Shown piece after piece: positions 9,306 to 20,020 of a DNA stretch of 64,000 nucleotides (its first letter is position 1; each line of letters opens with the position of its first letter). The notes beneath the pieces are model-generated. The model saw only the letters and a list, made by a program, of their open reading frames with translations, was not told where the DNA came from and did no database searches. The position numbers and the translations under genes are program-made. The DNA is from Pseudomonas mohnii (lineage in GTDB: Bacteria > Pseudomonadota > Gammaproteobacteria > Pseudomonadales > Pseudomonadaceae), in NCBI RefSeq assembly GCF_900105115.1, contig NZ_FNRV01000001.1, forward strand, positions 2,713,501-2,777,500, given 5' to 3'.

Positions 9306-11938
9306 GGCTTGGCCTTAGGTTTACGCGCCCCGCCACTTTTGGCTGGGGCCGAGCCCGCTTTTGGCGGGCCTTTACGATGTTTGCTCGGTTTGGCAGGCTT
9401 GCCGCCGACGGCCTTTTCAGGCGTCGACCTTCCGGTCTTTCCCGCAGACGCCGCTTTACCGCCGCTTTTCGCATCGGCCAGCAAGGCCTGCTTCATTTCA
9501 CGGCTTTTGCGTACTTCGGCGTTTTTCGCCGCCGCATCGCTTGGGCGATAGGCCTCTACAACCTTTTCTCTGGCAGGACGACGACCGGTTTTCTCCGGCA
9601 CCGGCTCTGCGGCTGTTTTTGCAGCAGATGCCGCTGGCGCCGCAGTTTCAGTACCGCGTTTTTTACGACCGATCGGCGCGCTGATGGTTTTTTCGGCCAT
9701 CTCGAAGTCGATCTTGCGTTCGTCGAGATCGACGCGCATGACCCGCACTTCAACAGTGTCGCCCAAACGGAAGCTGCGACCGGTACGCTCACCGGCGAGG
9801 CGGTGATGCACAGGGTCGAAGTGGTAGTAATCGCCCGGCAACGCGGTGACGTGCACCAGGCCTTCGACGTAGATATCGGTCAGTTCGACGAACAGACCAA
9901 AGCCGGTTACGGCGGTGATCACACCCGGGAACGATTCGCCCACACGGTCTTTCATGAACTCGCACTTGAGCCAGTTGACCACGTCGCGGGTCGCTTCGTC
10001 GGCACGGCGCTCGCTCATCGAGCACTGCTCGCCGAGTTGCTCCAGGGCCGCTTCGTCGTACGGATAGATACGCGCCTTCGGAATGGTCATCGCGCCAGCA
10101 CGGCGAACGTGCGGGGTGTCCTGCTTCGAATGGATGACGCTGCGGATTGCCCGGTGAGTCAGCAAGTCCGGGTAGCGGCGGATCGGCGAGGTGAAGTGGG
10201 TGTAAGCCTCGTAATTCAGACCGAAGTGGCCCTGGTTATCAGCGCTATACACCGCCTGGCTCAACGACCGCAGCATGACGGTCTGGATCAGGTGGAAATC
10301 CGGACGATCCTTGATACCGGCCAGCAGTGCCTGGTAATCCTTCGGCGACGGGCCGTCCTTGCCTTTGTGCAGGGACAGGCCGAGCTCACCCAGGAAGGCG
10401 CGCAGTTTTTCCAGGCGCTCCGGTGGCGGACCATCGTGGACGCGATACAGCGCCGGGATTTCGTGTTTTTTCAGGAATTCGGCAGTGGCCACGTTGGCCG
10501 CCAGCATACATTCCTCGATCAGCTTGTGGGCATCGTTGCGCACGGTCGGGCGAATTTCCGCGATCTTGCGCTCGGAGCCGAAGATGATCCGGGTTTCCTG
10601 GGTTTCAAAATCGATCGCGCCACGCACATGACGGGCCGCCAGCAACACCTTGTACAGCGAGTACAGCTGCTTGAGGTGCGGCACGACATCGGTGTACTCG
10701 CCACGCAGCTTGCGCGCTTCGGTGGCTTTCGGCGTTTCGAGCATGGCGCTGACTTTGTTGTAAGTCAGGCGTGCATGGGAGTGGATCACCGCTTCGTAGA
10801 AGCAGTAGTCGGTCATTTCGCCGGTTTTGGAGATGGTCATCTCGCAAACCATGGCCAGACGATCGACCTGCGGGTTCAGCGAGCACAGACCGTTGGACAG
10901 CTGCTCAGGCAGCATCGGGATCACGCGCTCGGGGAAGTACACCGAGTTGCCGCGCACCTGGGCTTCAGCGTCCAGCGCCGAACCGAGCTTCACGTAGCTG
11001 GATACGTCGGCAATCGCCACGTACAACTTCCAGCCACCCGAGAACAGGCGCAACTTGCCCTTACGGGCTTCGCAATAGACCGCGTCATCGAAGTCACGGG
11101 CATCTTCGCCGTCGATGGTGACGAACGGCAGATGACGCAGATCGATGCGCTTCTCTTTGTCTTTCTCTTCGACTTCGGGCTTGAGCTTGGCCGCTTCCTT
11201 GAGCACCGCCTCAGGCCAGACGTGAGGAATGTCGTATGTGCGCAGGGCGACGTCGATTTCCATGCCCGGCGCCATGTAGTTACCCACGACTTCAACCACA
11301 TCGCCCTGAGGCTGGAAGCGTGGCGTCGGCCAGTGAGTGATCTTCACTTCGACGAACTGACCGATCTGGGCGTTGGCGTTGCGACCCGGCGTCACCAGCA
11401 CTTCTTGCTGGATCTTCGGATTGTCGGCAACCACGAAACCGATACCGCCCTCTTCGAAATAGCGCCCGACGATAGTCTCGTGAGCACGGGAGACCACTTC
11501 GACGATCATGCCTTCGCGGCGACCGCGACGGTCGAGGCCGGACACCCGCGCCAGGGCACGGTCGCCATCGAACACCAGACGCATTTGCGCCGGGCTCATG
11601 AACAGGTCGTCACTGCCATCGTCCGGTACCAGGAAACCGAAGCCGTCACGGTGACCGCTGATGCGGCCCAGGATCAGGTCGAGCTTGTCTACCGGTGCAT
11701 AAGTGCCACGACGGGTATAGATGAGTTGAGCATCGCGCTCCATCGCGCGCAGACGGCGGCGCAGGGCTTCGATCTGGTCCTCTGTGGTCAGACCAAACTC
11801 TTCGACCAACTGCTCGCGGTTAGCAGGCGAACCTCGATCAGCAAGGTGCTGAAGGATCAGTTCGCGGCTAGGAATAGGGTTTTCATATTTTTCCGCTTCA
11901 CGAGCGGCCTCGGGATCGAGGGACTGCCAATCGGCCAT
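9302..11938 (-). CDS. rnr: Ribonuclease R
   Basis: 878 residues. In order: an N-terminal helix-turn-helix/winged region (about 20-85), two cold-shock domains (about 90-240), the RNB catalytic domain with IDGEDARDFDDAVYCEA (metal-binding aspartates), an S1 domain (about 650-735, FPGVITAVTGFGLFVEL), and a basic Lys/Ala-rich tail of about 130 residues. It is a processive 3'-5' exoribonuclease that degrades structured RNA and works in rRNA quality control and cold adaptation. First gene of the rnr-rlmB pair. Upstream, 11939-12099 shows no gene. Confidence 0.96.
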   Translation of the reverse strand: MADWQSLDPEAAREAEKYENPIPSRELILQHLADRGSPANREQLVEEFGLTTEDQIEALRRRLRAMERDAQLIYTRRGTYAPVDKLDLILGRISGHRDGFGFLVPDDGSDDLFMSPAQMRLVFDGDRALARVSGLDRRGRREGMIVEVVSRAHETIVGRYFEEGGIGFVVADNPKIQQEVLVTPGRNANAQIGQFVEVKITHWPTPRFQPQGDVVEVVGNYMAPGMEIDVALRTYDIPHVWPEAVLKEAAKLKPEVEEKDKEKRIDLRHLPFVTIDGEDARDFDDAVYCEARKGKLRLFSGGWKLYVAIADVSSYVKLGSALDAEAQVRGNSVYFPERVIPMLPEQLSNGLCSLNPQVDRLAMVCEMTISKTGEMTDYCFYEAVIHSHARLTYNKVSAMLETPKATEARKLRGEYTDVVPHLKQLYSLYKVLLAARHVRGAIDFETQETRIIFGSERKIAEIRPTVRNDAHKLIEECMLAANVATAEFLKKHEIPALYRVHDGPPPERLEKLRAFLGELGLSLHKGKDGPSPKDYQALLAGIKDRPDFHLIQTVMLRSLSQAVYSADNQGHFGLNYEAYTHFTSPIRRYPDLLTHRAIRSVIHSKQDTPHVRRAGAMTIPKARIYPYDEAALEQLGEQCSMSERRADEATRDVVNWLKCEFMKDRVGESFPGVITAVTGFGLFVELTDIYVEGLVHVTALPGDYYHFDPVHHRLAGERTGRSFRLGDTVEVRVMRVDLDERKIDFEMAEKTISAPIGRKKRGTETAAPAASAAKTAAEPVPEKTGRRPAREKVVEAYRPSDAAAKNAEVRKSREMKQALLADAKSGGKAASAGKTGRSTPEKAVGGKPAKPSKHRKGPPKAGSAPAKSGGARKPKAKP

Positions 11939-12099
11939 TAGAGAGTTTTCACCTTGTCTATATACGGGTTAGTTTGGCATAGGCGTAATGAAACGGGAAA
12001 TTTCAAGCTATGACGGCCCTTCTAAAGCCTTTTATCGACGTCACAAAGCTGATTTGAAGACCGCTGGTGAAATTTTTCAGGTTTTTTTGATGTCGGGGG

Positions 12100-12128
12100 T
12101 TTACAGTTAAAAAGACGCTCCGTATAGT
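12100..12128 (+). promoter_or_regulatory. Promoter of tRNA-Leu copy 1
   Basis: -35 TTTACA (12100-12105), exactly 17 bases, -10 TATAGT (12123-12128), followed by a GC-rich GCGCGCC discriminator typical of stringently controlled stable-RNA promoters. Confidence 0.8.
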
Positions 12129-12163
12129 GCGCGCCATCGACGACGGACAACGTTGCCGATACT

Positions 12164-12250
12164 GCCCAGATGGTGAAATTGGTAGACACGCCAGCTTCAG
12201 GTGCTGGTGGCCTTACGGCCGTGGAAGTTCGAGTCTTCTTCTGGGCACCA
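12164..12250 (+). tRNA. tRNA-Leu (anticodon CAG), copy 1
   Basis: 87 bases including the encoded CCA. Acceptor GCCCAGA pairs with TCTGGGC; the anticodon arm is CCAGC-TTCAGGT-GCTGG, giving anticodon CAG for CUG codons; there is a class II long variable arm (TGGCCTTACGGCCG) and a T-arm with GTTCGAGTC. Preceded by its own promoter and followed by its own terminator. Confidence 0.97.
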
Positions 12251-12290
12251 AATTCGAGTTTGAGATTAGTTCAATTTCAAGACTCACACA

Positions 12291-12312
12291 AAAACCCGCG
12301 AAAGCGGGTTTT
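12291..12312 (+). terminator. Terminator of tRNA-Leu copy 1
   Basis: AAAACCCGC-GAAA-GCGGGTTTTT: a GAAA tetraloop hairpin ending in a T-run, 40 bases past the tRNA. Confidence 0.85.
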
Positions 12313-12352
12313 TGCATTTCAGACCGTTGATTTATTTATTTTAAATCAGGGG

Positions 12353-12381
12353 TTTACAGATCAAATCGCGCTCCGTATAGT
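12353..12381 (+). promoter_or_regulatory. Promoter of tRNA-Leu copy 2
   Basis: -35 TTTACA (12353-12358), 17-base spacer, -10 TATAGT (12376-12381). It lies exactly 253 bases from the copy-1 promoter, and the CGCTCCGTATAGTGCG context is repeated. Confidence 0.8.
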
Positions 12382-12416
12382 GCGCCACATCAACAGCGGC
12401 AACGCTGAAGATGAAT

Positions 12417-12503
12417 GCCCAGATGGTGAAATTGGTAGACACGCCAGCTTCAGGTGCTGGTGGCCTTACGGCCGTGGAAGTTCGAGTCTTCTTCTGGGCA
12501 CCA
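12417..12503 (+). tRNA. tRNA-Leu (anticodon CAG), copy 2
   Basis: 87 bases, identical to copy 1 by direct reading, with encoded CCA. Offset from copy 1 is 253 bases, the same as for the promoters, indicating tandem duplication of a whole transcription unit. Confidence 0.97.
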
Positions 12504-12538
12504 ATTCAAATTCAAGGTTACGGCCTTGGATTTCACAG

Positions 12539-12560
12539 AAACCCGCGAAAGCGGGTTTTT
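12539..12560 (+). terminator. Terminator of tRNA-Leu copy 2
   Basis: AAACCCGC-GAAA-GCGGGTTTTT, the same hairpin as the copy-1 terminator, with a T-run. Confidence 0.85.
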
Positions 12561-12592
12561 GCGTTTCTGGCTTTCAAAAAATCAACACTCCC

Positions 12593-12696
12593 TCGTAGGA
12601 GCGAGCCTGCTCGAGATGGATGTTAACGAAAACGCGGGGCAACTGAAGCACCGCGTTGTCCTGTCGTTTTTCGCGAGCAAGCACGCCCCGCCACAA
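12593..12696. repeat. Degenerate REP pair
   Basis: 'TCGTAGGAGCGAGCCTGCTCGAG' (from about 12594) and 'TCGCGAGCAAGCACGCCCCGC' (from about 12671) form an imperfect inverted pair of the same family as the copies at 4527 and 51934. Lies between the tRNA genes and the iron transporter. Confidence 0.65.
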
Positions 12697-12722
12697 GAAT
12701 CAGCAGTGCGCATTTGAGAAAC

Positions 12723-12741
12723 AATATCGTTTATCATTGTT
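12723..12741 (+). promoter_or_regulatory. Candidate Fur box upstream of the iron transporter
   Basis: The reverse complement, AACAATGATAAACGATATT, matches 13 of 19 positions of the classical Fur box GATAATGATAATCATTATC. It ends 37 bases before the substrate-binding-protein start, where repression by iron-loaded Fur would be expected. No clear promoter was defined. Confidence 0.5.
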
Positions 12742-12778
12742 GCAAGTTTTTGCAATGCGACAGTGAGGAACCCTGCGA

Positions 12779-13789
12779 ATGATGTTTCGAAATACCCTGC
12801 GCCGCGGCCTGACCCTCAGCCTGCTCGGCCTGGCGCTCGCCACGCCCCTCACCCAAGCCGCCAACCCGGTTTCCCTGACCCTCTATAACGGGCAACACAA
12901 GGAAGTCGGCGATGCCCTCGCCAAAGCCTTCGAAACCCGGACCGGCATTCACGTCAACGTGCGCAAAGGCAGCAGCAACCAGCTCGCCAGCCAGGTCGTC
13001 GAAGAAGGTGATCGCTCCCCCGCCGACGTGATCTACACCGAAGAATCACCGCCACTGAACAAACTCGGCGAACAAGGCCTGCTGGCTCAGACCGACCCAG
13101 CCACGCTCGCCGTGCTGCCCAAAGAGTATGTCGCCGGCAATGGCACCTGGATCGGCATCACCGCCCGGGTCCGGGTCGTCGCGTACAACCCGAAACTGAT
13201 TGATGAAAAAGACCTGCCCAAGTCAGTGATGGGCTTCTCCGACCCGAAATGGCAAGGCAAGGTCGGCTTCGTGCCCTCCAGCGGCGCGTTTCAGGAGCAA
13301 GCGGTTGCGATCATCAAGGTTCACGGCATGGACGCCGCCGAAGAGTGGCTGACTGGCCTGCGCGCATTCGGCAAGACTTACAGCAACAACATGGTCGCGC
13401 TTAAAGCAGTAGAAAACGGCGAAGTCGCCACGGTACTGGTCAACAATTACTACTGGTTCGCCTTGCAGCGCGAAAAAGGCCAGCTCGACTCGAAACTGCA
13501 CTACTTCACCGGAGGCGACGTCGGTGGGTTGATCACGGTGTCCAGCGCCGCTGTACTGAAATCCAGCAAGCATCCAAAAGAAGCCCAGCAATTGCTCGCC
13601 TACATGGCCAGCGAAGAAGGGCAGCGCGTGATCACCCAGACCACCGCCGAATACCCGCTGCACAAAGGCATGGAGTCCGATCGCGGCCTCAAGCCATTCA
13701 GCGAACTGGAGGCACCGAAAGTCACTCCGGCCGATCTCGGTAACGCCGAAGAAGCCCTGGACCTGGAACGCGACGTTGGCCTGAACTGA
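12779..13789 (+). CDS. Ferric-iron ABC transporter, periplasmic substrate-binding protein
   Basis: 336 residues (FbpA/AfuA-like, extracellular solute-binding family 1). A Sec signal peptide, MMFRNTLRRGLTLSLLGLAL.., ends near TQAA. The mature domain begins PVSLTLYNGQHKEVGDALAK and has the family phrases RTGIHVNVRKGSSNQLASQV, DVIYTEESPPLNKL, NNYYWFALQREKGQLDS and FTGGDVGGLITVSSAAVL; the paired tyrosines in NNYYW fit ferric-iron ligands. ATG occurs at 12779 and 12782; both fit. The gene overlaps the permease by one base (TGATG). The candidate Fur box upstream supports iron regulation. Fe(III) specificity is inferred from family resemblance. Confidence 0.88.
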   Translation: MMFRNTLRRGLTLSLLGLALATPLTQAANPVSLTLYNGQHKEVGDALAKAFETRTGIHVNVRKGSSNQLASQVVEEGDRSPADVIYTEESPPLNKLGEQGLLAQTDPATLAVLPKEYVAGNGTWIGITARVRVVAYNPKLIDEKDLPKSVMGFSDPKWQGKVGFVPSSGAFQEQAVAIIKVHGMDAAEEWLTGLRAFGKTYSNNMVALKAVENGEVATVLVNNYYWFALQREKGQLDSKLHYFTGGDVGGLITVSSAAVLKSSKHPKEAQQLLAYMASEEGQRVITQTTAEYPLHKGMESDRGLKPFSELEAPKVTPADLGNAEEALDLERDVGLN

Positions 13790-15354
13790 TGAGCGCATCG
13801 CTTTCCGCTTGCGCCATGCGCAGTGCTTACAGACCTCGACGCAAGTGGCCTTCAATCTGGTTGCTGCTACCGGTCATGGTGCTGGTTGTGCTCAGCCTGT
13901 TGCCGCTGGCCTATGTCGGGCTAAAGGCCTGGCAAGCAGGATGGGCCGAAGCAGTGCATTTGCTGTGGCGGCCCTACGTGTTCGGCCTGCTGCGCAACAC
14001 CCTCGCGCTGATGCTCGGCGTGACGCTGGCCTGTTGCGTGATCGGCCTGTCGCTGGCCTGGCTGCTGGAGCGCAGCAATCTGCCGGGGCGGCGACTGTGG
14101 GGCGTGATTCTGTGTTTGCCCTTCGCCGTTCCGGCGTTTGTCAGCAGCTTCACCTGGGTTTCGCTGAGCGCCCATTTCGAAGGGCTGGGCGGGGCGATCC
14201 TGGTGATGACACTGTCCAAATACCCGCTGATATTTCTGCCCGTGGCGGCGACTCTGCGCAACCTCGATCCCTGCCTGGAAGAGTCCGCCCGCACCCTGGG
14301 GCAAAATCGCTGGGGCGTGTTCCTCAAGATTACCCTCCCCCTGCTCTGGCCATCGCTGCTGGCCGGCTCATTGCTGATCGCCCTGCACATGCTGGTGGAA
14401 TTTGGCGCACTGTCGATCATTGGCCTGCAAACCTTCACCACCGCGATCTATCAACAGTTCGAGCTGGAATTCAGCAACGCCAATGCAGCGATGCTCTCGG
14501 CGATATTGCTGGCGTTGTGCCTCGCACTGCTATGGCTGGAGCTGCGCGTGCGCGGCAAGGGCCGGCATGTGCGTACCGGCCAAGGCGCGGCACGACAGGC
14601 GGCACAGGTTCTTCTCGGTCCTTGGACGATGGCCGGGCAACTTTACTGCGCGTTGCTCGCGATCATTGGCAGCGGCATTCCATTGGGCATGCTCGGGTAC
14701 TGGCTGGCCGTGGGCTCCTCGGCGGCATTCCCGGCGGCGGCCATTGGCGAGGCATTGTTTTCATCCCTGGCGCTGTCGTTGGGTGGCGCAGCGCTGTGCC
14801 TGGTGCTGGCGGTGCCAGTGGGCTTGCTGGTGGTGCGCTATAAAGGCCAATTGGCTATCTGGGCCGAACGCCTGCCCTATCTGCTGCATGCATTGCCTGG
14901 CTTGGTGATCGCGCTGGCCCTGGTGTATTTCGCCCTGCACTATGTGCCGATGCTGTATCAGACTTCGGCGCTGTTGCTGATCGCTTATGCGCTGCTGTTT
15001 CTGCCCTTGGCTCAGGCGCCGATTCGTACGGCACTGAACAAGGCAGCTCCACAACTGGAAGAGGCGGCACGCACGCTGGGATCGTCGTCATTCAGTGCGT
15101 TTTGCCGGGTGACCCTGCCGATCATCTTTCCAGCGCTGGGCGCGGCTTTTGCGCTGGTATTCCTTGATGCGATGAAGGAGCTGACGGCGACGTTGTTATT
15201 GAGTCCAACCGGGCTCAACACACTGGCAACGGAAGTCTGGGCGCATACCGCGAACGTGGAATTTGCGGCGGCGGCGCCTTATGCGGCGTTATTGATATTG
15301 GTGTCGGGGCTACCCGTTTATTTATTAACAACCCGGATGTACTTGACCCGCTGA
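13789..15354 (+). CDS. Ferric-iron ABC transporter permease (FbpB-like)
   Basis: 521 residues, a fused duplicated permease. Each half has about six membrane segments and one EAA loop that contacts the ATPase: LEESARTLGQNRWGVFLKITLPL near 165 and LEEAARTLGSSSFSAFCRVTLPI near 425. It moves iron delivered by the upstream binding protein across the inner membrane. The start at 13789 overlaps the upstream stop; an ATG at 13816 is an alternative. No ATP-binding (FbpC) gene follows; after a bidirectional terminator comes a convergent chemoreceptor gene, so an ATPase must come from elsewhere. Confidence 0.9.
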   Translation: MSASLSACAMRSAYRPRRKWPSIWLLLPVMVLVVLSLLPLAYVGLKAWQAGWAEAVHLLWRPYVFGLLRNTLALMLGVTLACCVIGLSLAWLLERSNLPGRRLWGVILCLPFAVPAFVSSFTWVSLSAHFEGLGGAILVMTLSKYPLIFLPVAATLRNLDPCLEESARTLGQNRWGVFLKITLPLLWPSLLAGSLLIALHMLVEFGALSIIGLQTFTTAIYQQFELEFSNANAAMLSAILLALCLALLWLELRVRGKGRHVRTGQGAARQAAQVLLGPWTMAGQLYCALLAIIGSGIPLGMLGYWLAVGSSAAFPAAAIGEALFSSLALSLGGAALCLVLAVPVGLLVVRYKGQLAIWAERLPYLLHALPGLVIALALVYFALHYVPMLYQTSALLLIAYALLFLPLAQAPIRTALNKAAPQLEEAARTLGSSSFSAFCRVTLPIIFPALGAAFALVFLDAMKELTATLLLSPTGLNTLATEVWAHTANVEFAAAAPYAALLILVSGLPVYLLTTRMYLTR

Positions 15355-15360
15355 TCAAGC

Positions 15361-15394
15361 AAAAGATCGCAGCCGCCCAAGGCTGCGATCTTTT
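15361..15394. terminator. Bidirectional terminator
   Basis: A 14-bp stem AAAAGATCGCAGCC / GGCTGCGATCTTTT with loop GCCCAA, with A/T runs on both sides. It sits between the convergent permease and chemoreceptor genes. Confidence 0.85.
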
Positions 15395-15400
15395 GATCAT

Positions 15401-17335
15401 TCAAGCCCTGAACTGCCCCAGACTCGCCTTCAACTGCGCTGCCAAGCCGTCCAGCACCTTGCCACTGGCCGTGGTTTCCACCACTGCCTGAGCCGCTTTC
15501 TCGGCCTGCGCATGAATGGTCTCGACCCGACCACGCACCGCTTGCGCACCCTGAGCCTGTTGCGCGGCGGCCTGGGTCGCCAGACCGATCGCCGCATGCA
15601 CTTGCTCCACCGAGGCCTGCACTGATTGCTGAAGACGCGCACTGTCCCGCAGCACCAACAAGCCTTCGTCCGCCTGGCGCCCAGCCTGGCCAATCGCCGC
15701 CACCGCCTCACGTGCACCCTGCTGCAACGCCACAATGTGCGCCTGAATATCGCCGGTGGAACTCTGGGTCTTGCTCGCCAGCGCCCGCACTTCGTCCGCC
15801 ACCACCGCGAACCCGCGCCCGGTCTCACCCGCGCGCGCCGCTTCAATGGCCGCGTTCAGTGCCAGCAGGTTGGTCTGCTCGGCAATCCCGTGAATGACCG
15901 TCAGCACCACCTCAATCTGCTCGCTTTGCTGCGCAAGTCGCTCGATCACCTGCGCTCCGGTTTCGACTTGACCCGCCAGCGCCTCGATCAGGCTGCCGAC
16001 TTTCGCCGAAGTCCGGGTGTTTTCGTCAGTGGCCTGACGGATATCCACGACCTGTTTCAAAGCCGCCTGCATGGCCTGGCTTTCAGATTGGGCTTCGTCT
16101 GCCATTTGCGACAAAGCACGCAGACTCTCGGCCACTTCATCGCGCTGCATACCCGCTGCCGCATCGGCTCCGGCATTGCGCAGGGTCATGGCGCCGATTT
16201 CCACGCCAGTCCGCTGGGCTACGTCGCCTGCTTCGCGCACGATCGGCTGCAACTTATCCACAAACCGATTGACCGCCGACGCCATGTCGCCGATCTCGTC
16301 CTTGCTGTTGATTTGCACGCGCTTGGTCAGATCACCCTCGCCCGCCGCCAGGTCATCCATGGCGATGATCAGCATTCTCAGGCGATTGACCACTCGACGC
16401 CCAAGCACCACCGCCAGCAACAGCAGGACACCAAAGCCCACGACCGCCAGGCATATACCGATACGCCAGCGCAGGGTGGCCGCGGCTTCTTGCACGGTAC
16501 TGGTGGTATTGGCTTTCATTTCAGCCGCCGTGGACTGGGCCGATTGCAGTCGCGAACGCATGGCGGTCGCACTATCGGCCGCCGCCCCCTTCAGACTGTC
16601 ACCCACCAATTGATCGCTGCTGGCGATCAAGGCGGAGAAGCGTTTGTCCAACGCCGCCAGATCGGCTTCCACCGACGCGGTCGAGACACCCATCAAGACC
16701 TTGCCGATTTCCACGCCATTGGGGTTGATCGAGGCTTCGATATAGAAGACCGAAGGATCGTTCTTCGCCGCATCCAGCACTTTGTCCAGCGCCCGCTCGC
16801 CCTGGCCTTTCTCCAGAAGCGCCTTGTTGATCGGATTCTCCCGGTTGAGGTAGCGCGTCAGGTGCTGACCCGTGGCGTCGTCATACACCACGAACAGTAC
16901 ATTGGGGTTGCGCTGGGCCCTGCGCGCGAACTCGGACAAGGTTGGAATGTCGTTGTCCCACATGGCGCGCGGCGCAACCGATGCCAGGAGTTGCGCCATG
17001 TCGCCGGCGGAATCCTTCAGGTCCTTTTCCAACGTCTCGCGCAGTTGTGCCTGCTCCTCCTCCAAACGCGAGGACAACCCGGCCGTGAGGCGCTGACGCG
17101 TGCTGGTGGAGAGGCTATCGAGGCTTGACGTGACTTCACGCCCCGCCTGCTCGAGTTCGCCAGAGAGCTTCTGACTGTCCGCGCCCAGGCGCATGCCCAG
17201 ATCGGCTTCCAAAGCAGTCACCGTGCTCCGCGTCAGAGCGACCGCCACCACCACTTGCACCAATAGGGCGATACCAAGCGTAACGAACACAGGCCTCAAC
17301 AAACGGCTTTGTAACAATGAGAGAACGGCCGACAC
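15401..17335 (-). CDS. Methyl-accepting chemotaxis protein
   Basis: 644 residues from the GTG at 17335 ([15 protein letters not shown]), chosen because AGAGGG lies at proper spacing upstream. The 21-residue upstream extension is not typical. Membrane segment 1 is at about 10-35. A roughly 260-residue periplasmic sensor with predicted helices contains [22 protein letters not shown]2 is near 310-330, then HAMP ([20 protein letters not shown]) and a cytoplasmic signalling domain whose hairpin tip region reads [20 protein letters not shown]. It would control CheA-dependent motility. The ligand is unknown. It is an accessory gene relative to the conserved rnr-purA neighbourhood. Confidence 0.93.
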   Translation of the reverse strand: MSAVLSLLQSRLLRPVFVTLGIALLVQVVVAVALTRSTVTALEADLGMRLGADSQKLSGELEQAGREVTSSLDSLSTSTRQRLTAGLSSRLEEEQAQLRETLEKDLKDSAGDMAQLLASVAPRAMWDNDIPTLSEFARRAQRNPNVLFVVYDDATGQHLTRYLNRENPINKALLEKGQGERALDKVLDAAKNDPSVFYIEASINPNGVEIGKVLMGVSTASVEADLAALDKRFSALIASSDQLVGDSLKGAAADSATAMRSRLQSAQSTAAEMKANTTSTVQEAAATLRWRIGICLAVVGFGVLLLLAVVLGRRVVNRLRMLIIAMDDLAAGEGDLTKRVQINSKDEIGDMASAVNRFVDKLQPIVREAGDVAQRTGVEIGAMTLRNAGADAAAGMQRDEVAESLRALSQMADEAQSESQAMQAALKQVVDIRQATDENTRTSAKVGSLIEALAGQVETGAQVIERLAQQSEQIEVVLTVIHGIAEQTNLLALNAAIEAARAGETGRGFAVVADEVRALASKTQSSTGDIQAHIVALQQGAREAVAAIGQAGRQADEGLLVLRDSARLQQSVQASVEQVHAAIGLATQAAAQQAQGAQAVRGRVETIHAQAEKAAQAVVETTASGKVLDGLAAQLKASLGQFRA

Positions 17336-17438
17336 TAGAAATCCCTCTGCTTTGGCGCCATTAAATTGATAGCACACCTGAAAGGAGGCTCTTTTCAATG
17401 TTCACAGCAAAGGTCATGCCGTTCAGCAGGCAAAAACG

Positions 17439-17466
17439 ACAAAGGGCCCGATTATGGGCCCTTTGT
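17439..17466 (-). terminator. Terminator downstream of purA
   Basis: ACAAAGGGCCC-GATTAT-GGGCCCTTTGT, an 11-bp perfect stem, 20 bases past the purA stop. Confidence 0.8.
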
Positions 17467-17485
17467 GTTTCACATCAATGTGTTA

Positions 17486-18832
<1,347 letters not shown>

Positions 18833-20020
18833 TCAAGAAGCCAGTGGCGATACTTGCCAAAGCCCGTTCTGCTGAATCAATTGCCGGTCGCAGTCCGCTT
18901 CACGGGCGGCGGCCAAAGGTTGTCCAGGCAAGGCCTGAACGACACGCTGACCCTCACTGCGCAACTGGCAAACCTGCTGCCAGAGTGCCGCATCCGTACT
19001 GTCAGGCATCCAGATACCGCCAGACGGTAGCTCGATTTCAGCACGCCCCAGGGTCACCAGGGTTTTCAAATCGGTGGAGAAGCCGGTTGCCGGACGGGCG
19101 CGACCGAAATCGGCGCCGATGTCGTCGTAACGACCGCCCTGGGCAATTGACTGGCCAACGCCCGGCACGAACACGGCGAACACCACACCCGTGTGGTAGT
19201 GATAGCCGCGCAATTCGCCCAGATCGAAGTACAGCGGCAAATCCGGGAAACGCACGGACAAACGCTCGGCAATCGCCAGCAAATCGTTCAGCGCCGCCAG
19301 AACCGGGGCCGGCGCCCCGGCCAGACGCTCACGCGCAGCGGCCAGTACTTCGCGACCGCCGCACAGGTCGACCAACGCCCGCAGCATGCCCGACAAATCG
19401 GCAGGCAAACCTTCGGTCAAGGTAATGACCTCGTCGATGGCCTTGCGTTGCAACGCATCGAACAACTGCTGCTCGACTTCACCGGACAAACCGGCGGCGC
19501 GAGCCAGGCCGCGATAGATGCCGACATGACCGAGGTCCATGTGCACGTCCGGCACATCGGCCAGTTGCAGCATCGCCAGCATCAGGCTGATGACTTCGAC
19601 ATCGCTGCCGGGGCTGCCATCGCCGTACAACTCGGCGCCCAGCTGGATCGGGCTGCGCGAGGACGACAAGGCGCGTGGCTGAGCATGCAGCACGCTGCCG
19701 GCATAGCACAGACGACTCGGGCCTTCGCGACGCAGGGTGTGCGCATCGATACGTGCCACCTGCGGCGTGATGTCCGCGCGGAAACCCATCTGCCGGCCCG
19801 ACTGCGGGTCGATAACCTTGAAGGTACGCAGATCCAGGTCCTGGCCCGCGCCGGTCAGCAGGGATTCCAGGTACTCGATATGGGGAGTCACGACAAACTC
19901 GTAACCCCAGCTCTGGAACAGATCCAACACCTGGCGACGCGCAACTTCAATGCGCGCCGCTTCCGGTGGCAGTACTTCTTCGATGCCATCTGGCAGCAGC
20001 CAGCGGTCTACCGTTGCCAT
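18833..20020 (-). CDS. hisZ: ATP phosphoribosyltransferase regulatory subunit HisZ
   Basis: 395 residues. A class II aminoacyl-tRNA-synthetase-like fold related to His[22 protein letters not shown] at the N-terminus, motif 2-like [20 protein letters not shown], and [20 protein letters not shown], the HisRS-like GGRYD loop. It lacks the anticodon domain and ends with a short beta-rich tail. HisZ assembles with short-form HisG to make the first enzyme of histidine synthesis responsive to histidine. Co-oriented with purA. Confidence 0.95.
   Translation of the reverse strand: MATVDRWLLPDGIEEVLPPEAARIEVARRQVLDLFQSWGYEFVVTPHIEYLESLLTGAGQDLDLRTFKVIDPQSGRQMGFRADITPQVARIDAHTLRREGPSRLCYAGSVLHAQPRALSSSRSPIQLGAELYGDGSPGSDVEVISLMLAMLQLADVPDVHMDLGHVGIYRGLARAAGLSGEVEQQLFDALQRKAIDEVITLTEGLPADLSGMLRALVDLCGGREVLAAARERLAGAPAPVLAALNDLLAIAERLSVRFPDLPLYFDLGELRGYHYHTGVVFAVFVPGVGQSIAQGGRYDDIGADFGRARPATGFSTDLKTLVTLGRAEIELPSGGIWMPDSTDAALWQQVCQLRSEGQRVVQALPGQPLAAAREADCDRQLIQQNGLWQVSPLAS

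Noticed and set aside
9260..11941. 893-codon frame on the plus strand opposite rnr
   Set aside because: A shadow of RNase R; its antisense reading shows His/Arg/Gln-rich, family-free sequence typical of GC-rich opposite frames.
12127..12626. Open frames covering the tRNA-Leu genes
   Set aside because: They consist of tRNA sequence (repeated MVKLVDTPASGAGGL) and have no ribosome site; the tRNAs, promoters and terminators explain the region.
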